NCBI GenBank assembly: GCA_044358225.1
Contig: JBIKOG010000002.1
Span: 35,167-99,166, forward strand
DNA from: Ga0077553 sp044358225
GTDB taxonomy: Bacteria; Acidobacteriota; Terriglobia; Bryobacterales; Bryobacteraceae
DNA: 64,000 nucleotides
Reading direction: 5' to 3'
Positions 34,051-42,616 of this stretch are shown piece by piece. The notes beneath the pieces are model-generated. The model did not search any database. It worked only from the letters and a program-made list of their open reading frames with translations, and was not told the origin of the DNA. Positions within the stretch are counted from its first letter, which is position 1; each line of letters begins with the position of its first letter. Both the position numbers and the translations under genes were made by a program.

Positions 34051-35349
34051 ATGAAAATTCTGCTGATGGCAGCGGCATTCCCGGCACTGTGGGCCGCGCC
34101 GTCGTACCAGAGCGAAGTGCGGCCGATCCTGGAAAAGCGGTGCGTGGGATGCCACCGGACTGGGGAGATCGGGCCGATGCCGCTGGGTTCTTATGCCGAG
34201 GTGCGGCCGTGGGCGAAATCGATTCGCCAGGCGGTGACGCGGGGGACGATGCCGCCGTGGCATGCCGATGCGGCGAAGAGTGTTGCGTTCCATAATGACC
34301 GGTCGCTGACGGCGGCGGAGCGGAAAACGGTGCAGGATTGGGTGGACGCCGGGGCGCCCGAGGGGAAGCCGGGCGGGGCCACCGTTTCCACGGCGCGGGC
34401 GGGCGGATGGCGGCTGGGGAAACCGGACCTGATTGTCCGGGTGCCGAAGATGCCGATTCCGGCTTCAGGCACGATTCAATACACCTTTCTGGTGACGCCG
34501 ACGGATTTGCCGGAAGCCAAATGGATGGCGGCGGCGGAGTGGAAGATTGATCAGCGCTCGGTGGTTCACCACATCAACGCGTTCGTGCGGCCGAAGGGTT
34601 CGAGCTATGTTGCGGACGCGCCGCCGCGGCAGTTCTTTGTGGCGTCGAAGGCATCGCGCGGAGCGCGGCGGCCGGACGAGCGGGAGGCCGACCGGCGGGA
34701 GTTATTGTTGGGCTATGAGCCCGGCTACGAGCCGATTCCGTGGGGTGAGGGGCGGGCGAAACTGCTGCCGAAGGGCGCCGATATTGTGTTTGAGATGCAC
34801 TATACGGCGAACGGGAAAGCGGTGAGCGATGCGTCGGAGTTGGGGATCTATTTTGCGAAGTCGGCGCCGCGGGAGCGGGTGCTGACGATCACGCCGGCCG
34901 ATTCCGCTTTTGCGATTCCGCCGGGGGAGGGCAATTTTCCTTCGTCCACAGCGGCAACCTTGCAGCGCGATTTGACGCTGCTTTCGATGCAGCCGCACAT
35001 GCATTTGCGGGGCAAATCCTACCGCATTACGGCGCGGTATCCGGATGGACGCGTCGAGAACCTGATCGACGTGCCGAAGTACGACTTCAACTGGCAGACC
35101 ACCTATTTCCTGGCCCAGCCGAAGTCCTTGCCGAAGGGCACTGTGCTGGAGTGCCTGGCGCATTTCGACAACTCTCCGAACAACCGGTTCAACCCCGATC
35201 CCAGCCAGACGGTGCGCTGGGGCGACCAGAGCTGGGAGGAGATGAATATTGGCTTTATGGAAGTGGTTTTTCCGGCCGCGGCCGACCCGGACGTGGTGAC
35301 GCTAAGCGGCACGACACGGCCGGGGTCTGCGGCGGGGACAACGCGTTAG
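34051..35349 (+). CDS. secreted c-type haem and copper monooxygenase-like protein
   Basis: About 432 residues with a signal peptide (about 1-15, LWA). A single haem-binding CVGCH motif lies at residues 31-35 in a cytochrome-like domain. The later part resembles the Cu type II ascorbate-dependent monooxygenase fold, with VVHHINAF and QPHMHLRG histidine motifs as likely copper ligands. Such fusions are frequent in Acidobacteria and Planctomycetes, with no settled function. Three in-frame ATGs (34039, 34042, 34051) are possible; I chose the last since it begins the hydrophobic leader. It is divergent to the broken protease gene, and its stop overlaps that of the DUF1080 gene by three bases. Confidence 0.8.
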   Translation: MKILLMAAAFPALWAAPSYQSEVRPILEKRCVGCHRTGEIGPMPLGSYAEVRPWAKSIRQAVTRGTMPPWHADAAKSVAFHNDRSLTAAERKTVQDWVDAGAPEGKPGGATVSTARAGGWRLGKPDLIVRVPKMPIPASGTIQYTFLVTPTDLPEAKWMAAAEWKIDQRSVVHHINAFVRPKGSSYVADAPPRQFFVASKASRGARRPDEREADRRELLLGYEPGYEPIPWGEGRAKLLPKGADIVFEMHYTANGKAVSDASELGIYFAKSAPRERVLTITPADSAFAIPPGEGNFPSSTAATLQRDLTLLSMQPHMHLRGKSYRITARYPDGRVENLIDVPKYDFNWQTTYFLAQPKSLPKGTVLECLAHFDNSPNNRFNPDPSQTVRWGDQSWEEMNIGFMEVVFPAAADPDVVTLSGTTRPGSAAGTTR

Positions 35350-35975
35350 AGTTCCTTGATACGGATGTTGCGGAATTCGACGTGCGAGCCGTGGCCGAGG
35401 AAGCCGATGTGGCCCTGGGCGCGCTTCAGGCCGGGGTGCTTCTTGTGGACGGCTTCGTCGGTGACCTTGGAGAGATCGGCGTCGGTGATGACTTTGCCGT
35501 TGAGGGTGACCTTGATTTTGCTGCCTTTGACATGGATCTCTTCGACGTTCCATTCGCCAACGGGCTTCAGGGCATCGGCCTTGGCGGCGACGACGTCATA
35601 GACGCTGCCGTGGTGCTGGGAGGGCTTGATCTTGCCCTTGTACATGGCGTGGTCGTGATCGAGGATCTGGATTTCCATGCCCTGGTAGGCGGCGTCGCCT
35701 TCGAGTGGGGCGCGGATGCCGACACCGTTATTGCCGCCGGGGGAGAGCTTGAATTCAAGGCGGAAGATGAAATCCTTGTACTCCTTGGCGGTGAAGAGAT
35801 TGCCGCCGCCTTCCTTGGGGCAGACGAGGATGCCGTCTTTGACGATGTAGCCGGGGCCGTGGCCTTTGACGAGCTGCCAGCCGTTGGTGGTTTTGCCGTC
35901 GAAGAGTTCCGTGAAACCCTTTTCGGCGGCGCAGACGGCGAGGGCCGCGAGAGCAAGGACTGCGAAGATTTTCAT
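35346..35975 (-). CDS. secreted DUF1080 protein (3-keto-disaccharide hydrolase-like)
   Basis: 209 residues with a signal peptide (about 1-17, CAAE). The mature part is a concanavalin-like jelly roll of the DUF1080 family: FTELFDGKTTNGWQLVKG near the start, FIFRLEFKLSPGGNNGVGIRAP in the middle and SHVEFRNIRIKEL at the end, given here as family landmarks. Members hydrolyse 3-keto sugars or bind glycans. The start has GGAG nine bases upstream. It lies 17 bases after the sulfatase gene and is likely co-transcribed, fitting joint breakdown of a sulfated or modified polysaccharide. Confidence 0.88.
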   Translation of the reverse strand: MKIFAVLALAALAVCAAEKGFTELFDGKTTNGWQLVKGHGPGYIVKDGILVCPKEGGGNLFTAKEYKDFIFRLEFKLSPGGNNGVGIRAPLEGDAAYQGMEIQILDHDHAMYKGKIKPSQHHGSVYDVVAAKADALKPVGEWNVEEIHVKGSKIKVTLNGKVITDADLSKVTDEAVHKKHPGLKRAQGHIGFLGHGSHVEFRNIRIKEL

Positions 35976-35992
35976 TTGTTCATTCTCCAGGA

Positions 35993-37345
35993 TTAGCGGG
36001 ACACGGCGCCAGCGGGATTGGGGCTGAGCGTACCGTTTTTTTGCGATTCGTACTGCTTTTGGATGTTTTCGGGGAAGGTTTTTATCAGCTCGTCGACGCG
36101 GGCGATCAGGCGTTTGAGAACTTCGGGGTTCTCGGCGGCGACGTCGTAGGATTCGTCGGGGTCGGCGACGACGTCGTAGAGTTCGGGGTTCTTGAGGCGA
36201 ATGTTCTTGCGGCCGCCGGCGGGGGCGGGGCTATAGGTGACGTTGTTGTAACGGCTGAAATGCACCTTCCATTTGCCTTGTCGGGCGCACTGGACGTTGA
36301 TGTTGTCGAAGTAGAGGATGACTTCGCGGTCGAGTTCGGATTTGGCGCCGGTGAGGAGCGGGGTGATGTCGATGCCATCGATGGGGCGTGCCGGCTTGGC
36401 GGCGCCGGTCATGGCGCAAACAGTGGGGACGACGTCCATCGTTGAAACGAGCGAATGGCAGACGCGGCCTTTGGCGACCACGCCGGGGCGCCACATGATG
36501 AGCGGGACGCGGACGCCGCCCTCCCACGTCATGCCTTTGCGGCCGCGGAGCTTGCCGGGGGTTCCCTGGAACCAGGGGCCGTTATCGCTGGAGAAGATGA
36601 AGAGTGTGTTCTTGTCGAGACCGTGTTTTTTCAGGGTCTTCATCAGTTCGCCGACGGACCAATCGAGCTCACTGACTACGTCGCCATAGATGCCGTGGGG
36701 GCTTTTGCCGCGGAAGGCTTTGCTGGCGCCGAGGGGGATGTGGGGATAGGTGTGGGGGAAGTAGAGGAAGAAGGGCGAGGCTTTGTTTTCCTCGATAAAT
36801 TTCACGGCGCGTTCGGTGTAGCGCGGGGTGAGGGTTTCGAGCGTGGCGGTTTCCTCCACCACTTTTTCGTCGTCCATGAGCCAGCGGGGCGACATGTCGT
36901 TGGAGTAGGGGATGCCGAAGTAGTGATCGAACCCTTTGAAGGTGGGGAGGTTGGGGGCGGTGTGGCCGAGGTGCCATTTGCCGACGCATTGGGTTTTGTA
37001 GCCGGCGGTTTTGAGGAGATTGGCGAGGGTTTGCTCGCCGTCGGCGAGGCCGGTGCGATCGGCCGGGAAGAGAACAATCGGAACGCCAACGCGGGTGGGA
37101 TAGCGGCCGGTGAGGAGGGCGGCGCGGGAAGGAGAGCAGACGGGGTTGGCGGAGAGGCAGTGGGTGAAGCGGGTGCCTTCGCGGGCCGCTTGATCGAGAT
37201 GCGGGGTGGAGAGGGGGGAGCCGTAGCAGCCGAGATCGCCCCAGCCCAGATCATCGGCGTACATGAGGATGACGTTGAGGGGTTTCGCGGCGGCAGCGGC
37301 AAGCGCGGGCGCGGCGGCTTGTAGGAACGTGCGGCGGGTGAGCAT
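35993..37345 (-). CDS. secreted sulfatase (Cys-type, formylglycine dependent)
   Basis: 450 residues of the alkaline phosphatase-like sulfatase family. The N-terminus (RRTFLQAAAPALAAAA) looks like a Tat leader. Cys70 in CSPSRAALLTGR is the residue converted to formylglycine; early Asp pair in ADDLGWGD and later SSDNGPW bind the metal. It should remove sulfate from a glycan or aryl ester in the periplasm. It leads a pair with the DUF1080 gene. A second, less similar sulfatase lies at 50064-51398. The maturation enzyme (anSME or FGE) is not in the window. Confidence 0.92.
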   Translation of the reverse strand: MLTRRTFLQAAAPALAAAAAKPLNVILMYADDLGWGDLGCYGSPLSTPHLDQAAREGTRFTHCLSANPVCSPSRAALLTGRYPTRVGVPIVLFPADRTGLADGEQTLANLLKTAGYKTQCVGKWHLGHTAPNLPTFKGFDHYFGIPYSNDMSPRWLMDDEKVVEETATLETLTPRYTERAVKFIEENKASPFFLYFPHTYPHIPLGASKAFRGKSPHGIYGDVVSELDWSVGELMKTLKKHGLDKNTLFIFSSDNGPWFQGTPGKLRGRKGMTWEGGVRVPLIMWRPGVVAKGRVCHSLVSTMDVVPTVCAMTGAAKPARPIDGIDITPLLTGAKSELDREVILYFDNINVQCARQGKWKVHFSRYNNVTYSPAPAGGRKNIRLKNPELYDVVADPDESYDVAAENPEVLKRLIARVDELIKTFPENIQKQYESQKNGTLSPNPAGAVSR

Positions 37346-37377
37346 AAACGGCCATTGTATCCCTTCACCAAAAGGGG

Positions 37378-38244
37378 GTGGTGGTTAGTGTACACTCTTC
37401 ACATTGGAGGTGGATCTTCCCGATAGGGCAATCCCCAACGCTTTCGAGCACCCTCCGCGACGCAGCCGGGCACATTGGCGCGTCCATCCTTAACCTGGTT
37501 GTGCCAGGAGAATGTTTGCTGTGTGGCGACGTGCTGCGGCACGCCGGCCGGCTCCCGTATTGTGAAAGCTGCCTGGCGAAGCCGGAGGCGATGTCGGCGG
37601 ACTATTTCTGCTTCCGGTGCCGGACGCCGTTTTTGAGTGAGATGCCGCTGGACCAGGACGGTGTGTGCCGCCGGTGCCGGAGCGGGCTGACGGGTTACGA
37701 CTACGCCTATTCGTTTGGTTACTACGAAGGGGCGTTGCGGAAGATGATCCACCACTTCAAATACGCGAGTGTGGAGGTGCTGGCCGGGCCATTGGGCGAT
37801 TTGATGGTCCGGGCGCTGCCACTGGATTTGCAGGTGGATGTGATTGTACCGGTTCCGCTGCATTGGCGGCGGAGGCTGTGGAGAGGGTTCAACCAGTGCG
37901 AGTTGCTGGCGAGGCCACTGGAGAGTAGACTGGGCGTCCCCGTGGTCGCGGCGATCCGAAAGAGCCGCCACACGGAGACGCAAGCCAGTTCCACCCCAGC
38001 ACAGCGCCGGTCCAACTTGACCGGCGCTTTCGTTTTAGCAGACAAGAACGCGGTGGCAGGAAAACGTGTGCTGCTGGTGGACGATGTATTGACCACCGGG
38101 GCGACGGTGACGTTGTGCAGTAATTTACTCCGCCGGAGCGGAGCGGTGAGTGTGACAGTACTGACGCTGGCACGTGTGGATCGACGGCCTGCCGAGGGGC
38201 GGGCGGAGATGACCGCGATGCGAGCAACGGGAGGAGCAAGGTAG
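37378..38244 (+). CDS. ComF-family phosphoribosyltransferase-like protein
   Basis: Up to 288 residues. An N-terminal zinc-binding region holds four Cys pairs (CLLC, CESC, CFRC, CRRC), then a PRTase domain with the PRPP loop VLLVDDVLTTGAT near residue 230. ComF proteins aid DNA uptake and recombination in competent bacteria. The true start is uncertain: GTG at 37378 gives an odd 35-residue extension, and no good ribosome site was found. It is followed two bases later by an HNH nuclease gene, which suggests coupled expression. Confidence 0.9.
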   Translation: MVVSVHSSHWRWIFPIGQSPTLSSTLRDAAGHIGASILNLVVPGECLLCGDVLRHAGRLPYCESCLAKPEAMSADYFCFRCRTPFLSEMPLDQDGVCRRCRSGLTGYDYAYSFGYYEGALRKMIHHFKYASVEVLAGPLGDLMVRALPLDLQVDVIVPVPLHWRRRLWRGFNQCELLARPLESRLGVPVVAAIRKSRHTETQASSTPAQRRSNLTGAFVLADKNAVAGKRVLLVDDVLTTGATVTLCSNLLRRSGAVSVTVLTLARVDRRPAEGRAEMTAMRATGGAR

Positions 38245-38246
38245 AG

Positions 38247-38774
38247 ATGGGGAGTTACGACCGACTACATCAGCCCGTGCTGGTCCTGAACGCCAGTTAC
38301 GAGCCAATTAACGTCTGCGCGGCCCGGCGGGCGCTGATCCTGATCTTGAAGGGATTGGCGTCGGCCGAGGAAGATGCGCCGACTTGCGTGCATTCCTATA
38401 ACCGGCTGACGGCCTTGCCGAGCGTGATTCGCCTGCTGGAGTACCGGCGAATTCCGCAGCAGTCGCGCGCGCTTTCGCGGAAGAACATTCTGCTGCGGGA
38501 CCGCTACACGTGCCAGTATTGCTACCGGGTTCTGCCCTCGGTGGAGTTGACGCTGGACCATGTGCAGCCGCGGTCGCGGGGCGGCGGATCGTCGTGGGAA
38601 AACCTGGTGGCGTGCTGCCATCCTTGCAACAACCGGAAAGGGAGCCGGACGCCGGAGGAGGCAGGGATGAAGTTGGCCAAGGCGCCGCGGCCGTTCAGCC
38701 TGCATACGTCGCGACATATCATGCGCATGCTGGGCAATACGGATGCGCGGTGGCGGAAGTATCTGTTTTATTGA
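38247..38774 (+). CDS. HNH endonuclease
   Basis: 175 residues. The C-terminal half has an HNH/McrA zinc fold: CQYC near residue 90, LDHVQPRSRGG near 106, ENLVACCHPCNNRKG near 117. The first half carries LVLNASYEPINVC, common in this stand-alone bacterial group. A function in DNA processing is likely, and the close link to ComF hints at handling of incoming DNA. It starts two bases after the comF-like stop. Confidence 0.9.
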   Translation: MGSYDRLHQPVLVLNASYEPINVCAARRALILILKGLASAEEDAPTCVHSYNRLTALPSVIRLLEYRRIPQQSRALSRKNILLRDRYTCQYCYRVLPSVELTLDHVQPRSRGGGSSWENLVACCHPCNNRKGSRTPEEAGMKLAKAPRPFSLHTSRHIMRMLGNTDARWRKYLFY

Positions 38775-38784
38775 GCTTTCGCGG

Positions 38785-39354
38785 CTAATCCCCCCAGCGG
38801 AGCACAAACCCGCCAGTGATGGACGTGTTGTGCCGTTTGCCGGTGGGAATGTTGAAAACGGGCGCGCCGGAGTAGTTGTCACGGATTTCTCCGCGAAGGC
38901 CGAGCCACTTGATGATTGCGATATCCACACCGGCGCCGTAGGTCACGGCGCCGGTGCTGGACGTGCGGGGGCCGGGATTGGGTTGGCCGCCGGTGGTGAG
39001 CGTGCTGTGTTCGTAGACGGCGAGTCCGCCGCCGAAGAAGCCGAAGGGCTGCACGCGGCCGGAGCCGAGCTTGGCTTTCAATTCGGGAGTGAGATAGAGG
39101 CTGGCCAGATCGCGGATCACGATCGGGTTGAGGGATGGCACTTTGCGCTGGGGGTTGGCCAGGAGGTTGACGGCGGCGAAGAGGCGGACGGGGCCGACGG
39201 TGGCGATTCGATGGGCATAGTTGGCCTGGAGCGCGGTTCCGGAATCGAGAGCGGGCGTGCCCGCGCCACGGAGGGTGCCGAGGAGCAGGCCCAGTTCCTG
39301 GCTCTGGGCGGCGAGGGGAATTAGTGTGAGTGCGGCGAGCAGGATGATATGCAT
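38785..39354 (-). CDS. outer-membrane beta-barrel-like protein
   Basis: 189 residues with a signal peptide (about 1-17, PLAAQ). The mature part alternates polar and hydrophobic residues with Gly-rich turns (GFFGGGLAVYEHS, YGAGVDIAIIKWLGLRGEI) and ends in LRWGD, like a small eight-strand OmpA/OmpW-type barrel; the usual terminal aromatic is not last. No firm family. Its start lies 34 bases inside the end of the interrupted Kelch gene on the same strand, so translation may be coupled to it. Confidence 0.6.
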   Translation of the reverse strand: MHIILLAALTLIPLAAQSQELGLLLGTLRGAGTPALDSGTALQANYAHRIATVGPVRLFAAVNLLANPQRKVPSLNPIVIRDLASLYLTPELKAKLGSGRVQPFGFFGGGLAVYEHSTLTTGGQPNPGPRTSSTGAVTYGAGVDIAIIKWLGLRGEIRDNYSGAPVFNIPTGKRHNTSITGGFVLRWGD

Positions 39355-40814
39355 TGGAAGGTGACCTTGGTGGTGGTTTGGGCTGAGCCGACGCGGAGGG
39401 TGAGTTCCGCCTCTGGCAACTGCGGGATGCGGGCGTTGATCTGCATGACGCCGGGGACGCCGGGCATGGGGCCGGCGAAGAGCAGTTCCGCTTCTGCCCC
39501 GGCTACGGTGAGGGAGACGGGAGCGGGGATCGACTCGTTGGCGCCGGTGACGAAGAGGACGACGATGTCATCGAAACGGAGGCCGGTGGGGAAGAGGCCG
39601 GGGGCGCGATCGACGACGTTAATCGGCACGCCGAGCAGGATATGGCGGCCGAGCGGCGTATCCGGAGGGAGCCGCGCGTTGATTTGCGAGGGGCTAGTGA
39701 AGAGCACTTGGGCGCTGCGGCCGGCGATGGCGAGCGGGCCGGCGGCGGGGAGCGAGTTGCCGTAGATAGAGATCAGCGTTCCGGGCGCGACGGGGCCGGG
39801 GGCTTGCGAGAAGGCGTTGACGATGGCGGGACGGGCGGGAGCGAGGGAGAGGAGATCGGCGGTTTTGCGACCTTCCTTGGTCCCACCGAAGAAGAAGACG
39901 GAGTCCGCGGGGGCGGGGGCGTAGAGGCCTTGGAGGCGGACGCGAGGGGCAGGGAGGGTGGGCGGGGTGAGCCTGGTCCAGGATTGGAGGGTGGGGTCGA
40001 ACTCCCAGGTGTCATTGAAGATGGACGCTCCGAAGCCACCGTGCAGGATGAGGCGGCGGCGGGCGTCATCGAAGGCAATGCCGTAATGCTGGCGGGCGGG
40101 AGGCGTGACGGAGGGGCGAACTTCCCGCCACTGTCCGGTGCGGAAATCGAGACTCCACAGGTCCCCGAGCGGACAAGGGCCGAAGCCGGAGGCGCAGCCG
40201 CCGTAGAGGAACATCTGATCGCCTGCCGAGTCGAAAACGGCGTGGTGGAGGCAGCGGCGAACCGGGCGGCCGGAGGATGGAGTGATGTCAGACCAGCGGT
40301 TCGAGGCCAGGTCGAAGGCGAAGGTGTCATCGAAGCGGCCTCGGTCGGTGAAGCCGTGCGAGATGACGAGGCGATTGCGGCCGCTGTCGAGAATGGCGGA
40401 GTGGCCGTAGCGGCGGCTGGGCCCGGCGCCGTTGTCTGCGAGGCGGGTCCATGTATTGGCGGCGATGTCGTAGGCCTAGACGTCGGAGAAGAAGCCGGCT
40501 GCCTCCCCGCCAAAGACGATGAGACGGCGGCGAAGGGGATCGAAGTTGAGCGTGTGGCCGAAGCGGGCATCCGGTTTTGGGCCAACAGGGGAGAGCTGAC
40601 GCCACTGGTTGGATTCGACGGAGAAGGCCCAGAGGTCGTTGCGGGCGACGGTGTCTTCGCCGCCGAACAGGTAGATTTCGTTGGCGGAGGGGTCGTAGGC
40701 GATCGTACCGTCGAAGCGGGGTGACGGCCCGGAGCCGGTGGAAGGTAGCGTTGTGAACTGCAGTTGCTGGGCAAGGAGCAACGGGGCGCAAAGCAGGAAG
40801 ACGAGTGAACGCAT
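39321..40814 (-). pseudogene. secreted Kelch-repeat protein with Solibacter C-terminal domain, interrupted by one in-frame TAG
   Basis: One frame of 498 codons from ATG 40814, which has AGGGA nine bases upstream. After a signal peptide (ending LLLAQ) come about five Kelch repeats, each with a D-(L/T/V)-x-(A/S/E)-(F/Y/L)-D pattern. At codon 113 (40476-40478) the frame has TAG in DV-stop-AYDIAANTW, where the other repeats have Trp or Phe (DLWAFS, DLWSLD, DTWEFD); TGG to TAG is one change. The frame then continues through the remaining repeats and a C-terminal domain like the Solibacter type (APGTLISIYGNSLP). The downstream piece's first Met lies mid-repeat. Likely nonsense mutation or sequencing fault. 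Confidence 0.8.
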
Positions 40815-40891
40815 GCTATTCAATCCCTGAACCGGCTGGATTATTCCCGCGAGCGGACGGCGGTGAATATAGTGTCGGAGCAGAAAGAGAA

Positions 40892-40915
40892 AACCCCCGC
40901 AGATTCGCGGGGGTT
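40892..40915 (-). terminator. intrinsic terminator after infC
   Basis: The stem AACCCCCGC/GCGGGGGTT with a 6-base loop (40901-40906) lies 27 bases after the infC stop. Flanking A and T runs make it work on either strand; here it separates infC from the Kelch gene. Confidence 0.8.
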
Positions 40916-40941
40916 TTTCAGCAATCGGAGCGGCGCGGTGG

Positions 40942-41490
40942 TTAGTGCTTCTTCACCGGGCTGATGATGATGTGGGCGTTGCGGCCTTCCATGCGGGGCT
41001 GACCGTCCATCTGGCCGTAGGCGGAGATGTCGGCGGCGAAGCGCTGGAGGAGTTTCTGACCGAGATCGGTGTGGGCGATTTCGCGGCCACGGAACTGGAC
41101 GACGGCCTTCACGCGGTTGCCTTCCTGCAGGAAGCGGATGGCGTGGTTCTTCTTGAACTCGTAATCGTGATCATCGGTGTTGGGACGGAATTTCAGTTCC
41201 TTCACCAGAATGATGTGCTGCTTCTTACGAGCATCGTGCTGTTTCTTCTTAACTTCGTATTGCCACTGGCCGTAATCCATGGCTTTCGCCACGGGCGGTT
41301 CCGCGGTGGGCGCGATGCAGATGAGATCGAGGCCGAGCTCTTTTGCTTTGCGGATAGCCGCGTCGGTCTTCATGATTTCGACGGTGCCGTCGGGGAATAC
41401 TGCTCTGACTTCCCTGGCACGAATCGTTTCGTTGACGTTCTCTCTTACGCGGCGTGGGGTGCGGGGGGCAAAAGTTCTATTTGGATACAT
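40942..41490 (-). CDS. infC: translation initiation factor IF-3
   Basis: 182 residues, the normal length. The N-domain has VNETIRAREVRAVFPDG and the linker is followed by a C-domain with ELKFRPNTDDHDYEFKKNHAIRFL-type motif, quoted here in part (KFRPNTDDHDYEFK). IF-3 binds the 30S subunit and checks start-codon pairing. The ATG at 41490 has AAGGG nine bases upstream, unlike the AUU start of E. coli infC. The open frame extends upstream but looks non-coding. No rpmI or rplT follows; a terminator does. infC therefore stands alone here. Confidence 0.97.
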   Translation of the reverse strand: MYPNRTFAPRTPRRVRENVNETIRAREVRAVFPDGTVEIMKTDAAIRKAKELGLDLICIAPTAEPPVAKAMDYGQWQYEVKKKQHDARKKQHIILVKELKFRPNTDDHDYEFKKNHAIRFLQEGNRVKAVVQFRGREIAHTDLGQKLLQRFAADISAYGQMDGQPRMEGRNAHIIISPVKKH

Positions 41491-41629
41491 CGAGCTCGTT
41501 CCCTTAGTGTAATCGGAGTTCAAGCACAAGTCCAACGGTTTGTGACGCTTACAAATCGTGAGGCTGTACGGGAAGTTTTTTCGCGTTAAAGTTATGGATG
41601 CCGGGGTACGAATCCGGCACAGGTGAATC

Positions 41630-42604
41630 ATGAAGAAGCAACTGTTCTTTCTCGTTGTGCTCCTGACGATGACGCAGTCCGCCTGGAGCCAGAAGAAGCG
41701 TGTGGCGGTAATGGACTTCGACTTTGGCACCGTGCAGGGCGGGGTTTCGGCGATCTTCGGCCAGAACGTCGATATCGGAAAAGGCATTGCCGACCTGCTG
41801 GTGGACCGGCTGGTCCGGGACGGCACGTACTCCGTCATTGAGCGCAAGGCGATTCAGAAGATACTGGCCGAGCAGAACTTTTCTAATAGTGATCGGGCCG
41901 ACAGTAATTCGGCGGTGAAGATTGGGAAGTTGTTGGGCGTGGACGCCATTATCATCGGCAGCATTACGCAATTTGGCCGGGATGACAGGAACGTGGGCGT
42001 GGGCGGCGGCGTGCTGCGCGGCGTTGGCTCGAAGTATGGATTAGGCAATGTCGGCGTGAAGAACGCCAAGGCTGTGGTGGGGATTTCGGCGCGCACGGTG
42101 CTGGTGGAGACGGGCGAGATCCTGGCGGTGGCGAGCGGGAAGGGCGAATCGCAGCGGAGCGGGACGTCGCTGTTCGGCGCCGGGTCCGGATCGCGGACGG
42201 CGGCCGGGGGCGGCGTGGACATGTCGTCATCGAACTTCGCGAACTCGATTATCGGGGAGGCGACATCGGCGGCGGTGGATCGCCTGCGCGGGGAGCTTTC
42301 GGCCGGGGCAAGTAAGATTCCGGACAAGGTTGTGAATGTTGACGGGTTGATTGCCGATGTCAGCGGCAACACGTTGATCGTGAATGTGGGCACGCGGGCC
42401 GGGGTCCGGGTGGGGCAGAATTTACAAGTTGTTCAGGGTGGGCGAGAGATCCGCGATCCGGCGACGGGGAAAGTTTTGCGGCGCGTGGGCACGCCCATCG
42501 GGACGTTGGTGATTACGGAGGCCGATGAGCAGTCGAGCGTCGGCAACTACAATGGCGCGACGAAGCCGAAGGTGGGCGACCAGGTGAAGTCGCTGCCCAA
42601 GTAA
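41630..42604 (+). CDS. CsgG-like secreted/outer-membrane protein
   Basis: 324 residues with a signal peptide (about 1-20, AWSQ). Residues about 22-240 match the CsgG/HfaB curli-transport fold: RVAVMDFDFG, DIGKGIADLLVDRLV, YSVIERKAIQKILAEQ, LLGVDAIIIGSITQFG. There is no lipobox Cys at the cleavage site, so it is not a classic CsgG lipoprotein. A C-terminal domain (about 240-324) resembles the FlgT C-domain (VGTRAGVRVGQNLQVV). The gene is 12 bases before a Ser/Thr kinase gene on the same strand. Confidence 0.82.
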   Translation: MKKQLFFLVVLLTMTQSAWSQKKRVAVMDFDFGTVQGGVSAIFGQNVDIGKGIADLLVDRLVRDGTYSVIERKAIQKILAEQNFSNSDRADSNSAVKIGKLLGVDAIIIGSITQFGRDDRNVGVGGGVLRGVGSKYGLGNVGVKNAKAVVGISARTVLVETGEILAVASGKGESQRSGTSLFGAGSGSRTAAGGGVDMSSSNFANSIIGEATSAAVDRLRGELSAGASKIPDKVVNVDGLIADVSGNTLIVNVGTRAGVRVGQNLQVVQGGREIRDPATGKVLRRVGTPIGTLVITEADEQSSVGNYNGATKPKVGDQVKSLPK

Positions 42605-42616
42605 GGAAGGCACGAT

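Noticed and set aside
30817..40814. Genome-wide reassignment of TAG to an amino acid
   Set aside because: TAG is a normal final stop for uvrA, mtnA and the GH39 gene here, and one of the three in-frame stops is TAA. No pyrrolysine or suppressor genes were seen.
41506..41535. TTGGAC-N18-TACACT as infC promoter
   Set aside because: The start it predicts would leave the ribosome-binding site outside the transcript, so it is probably not the functional promoter.
40942..41847. 301-residue form of IF-3
   Set aside because: The extra N-terminal 119 residues have no IF-3 similarity and overlap the divergent CsgG gene; ATG 41490 has a good ribosome site.
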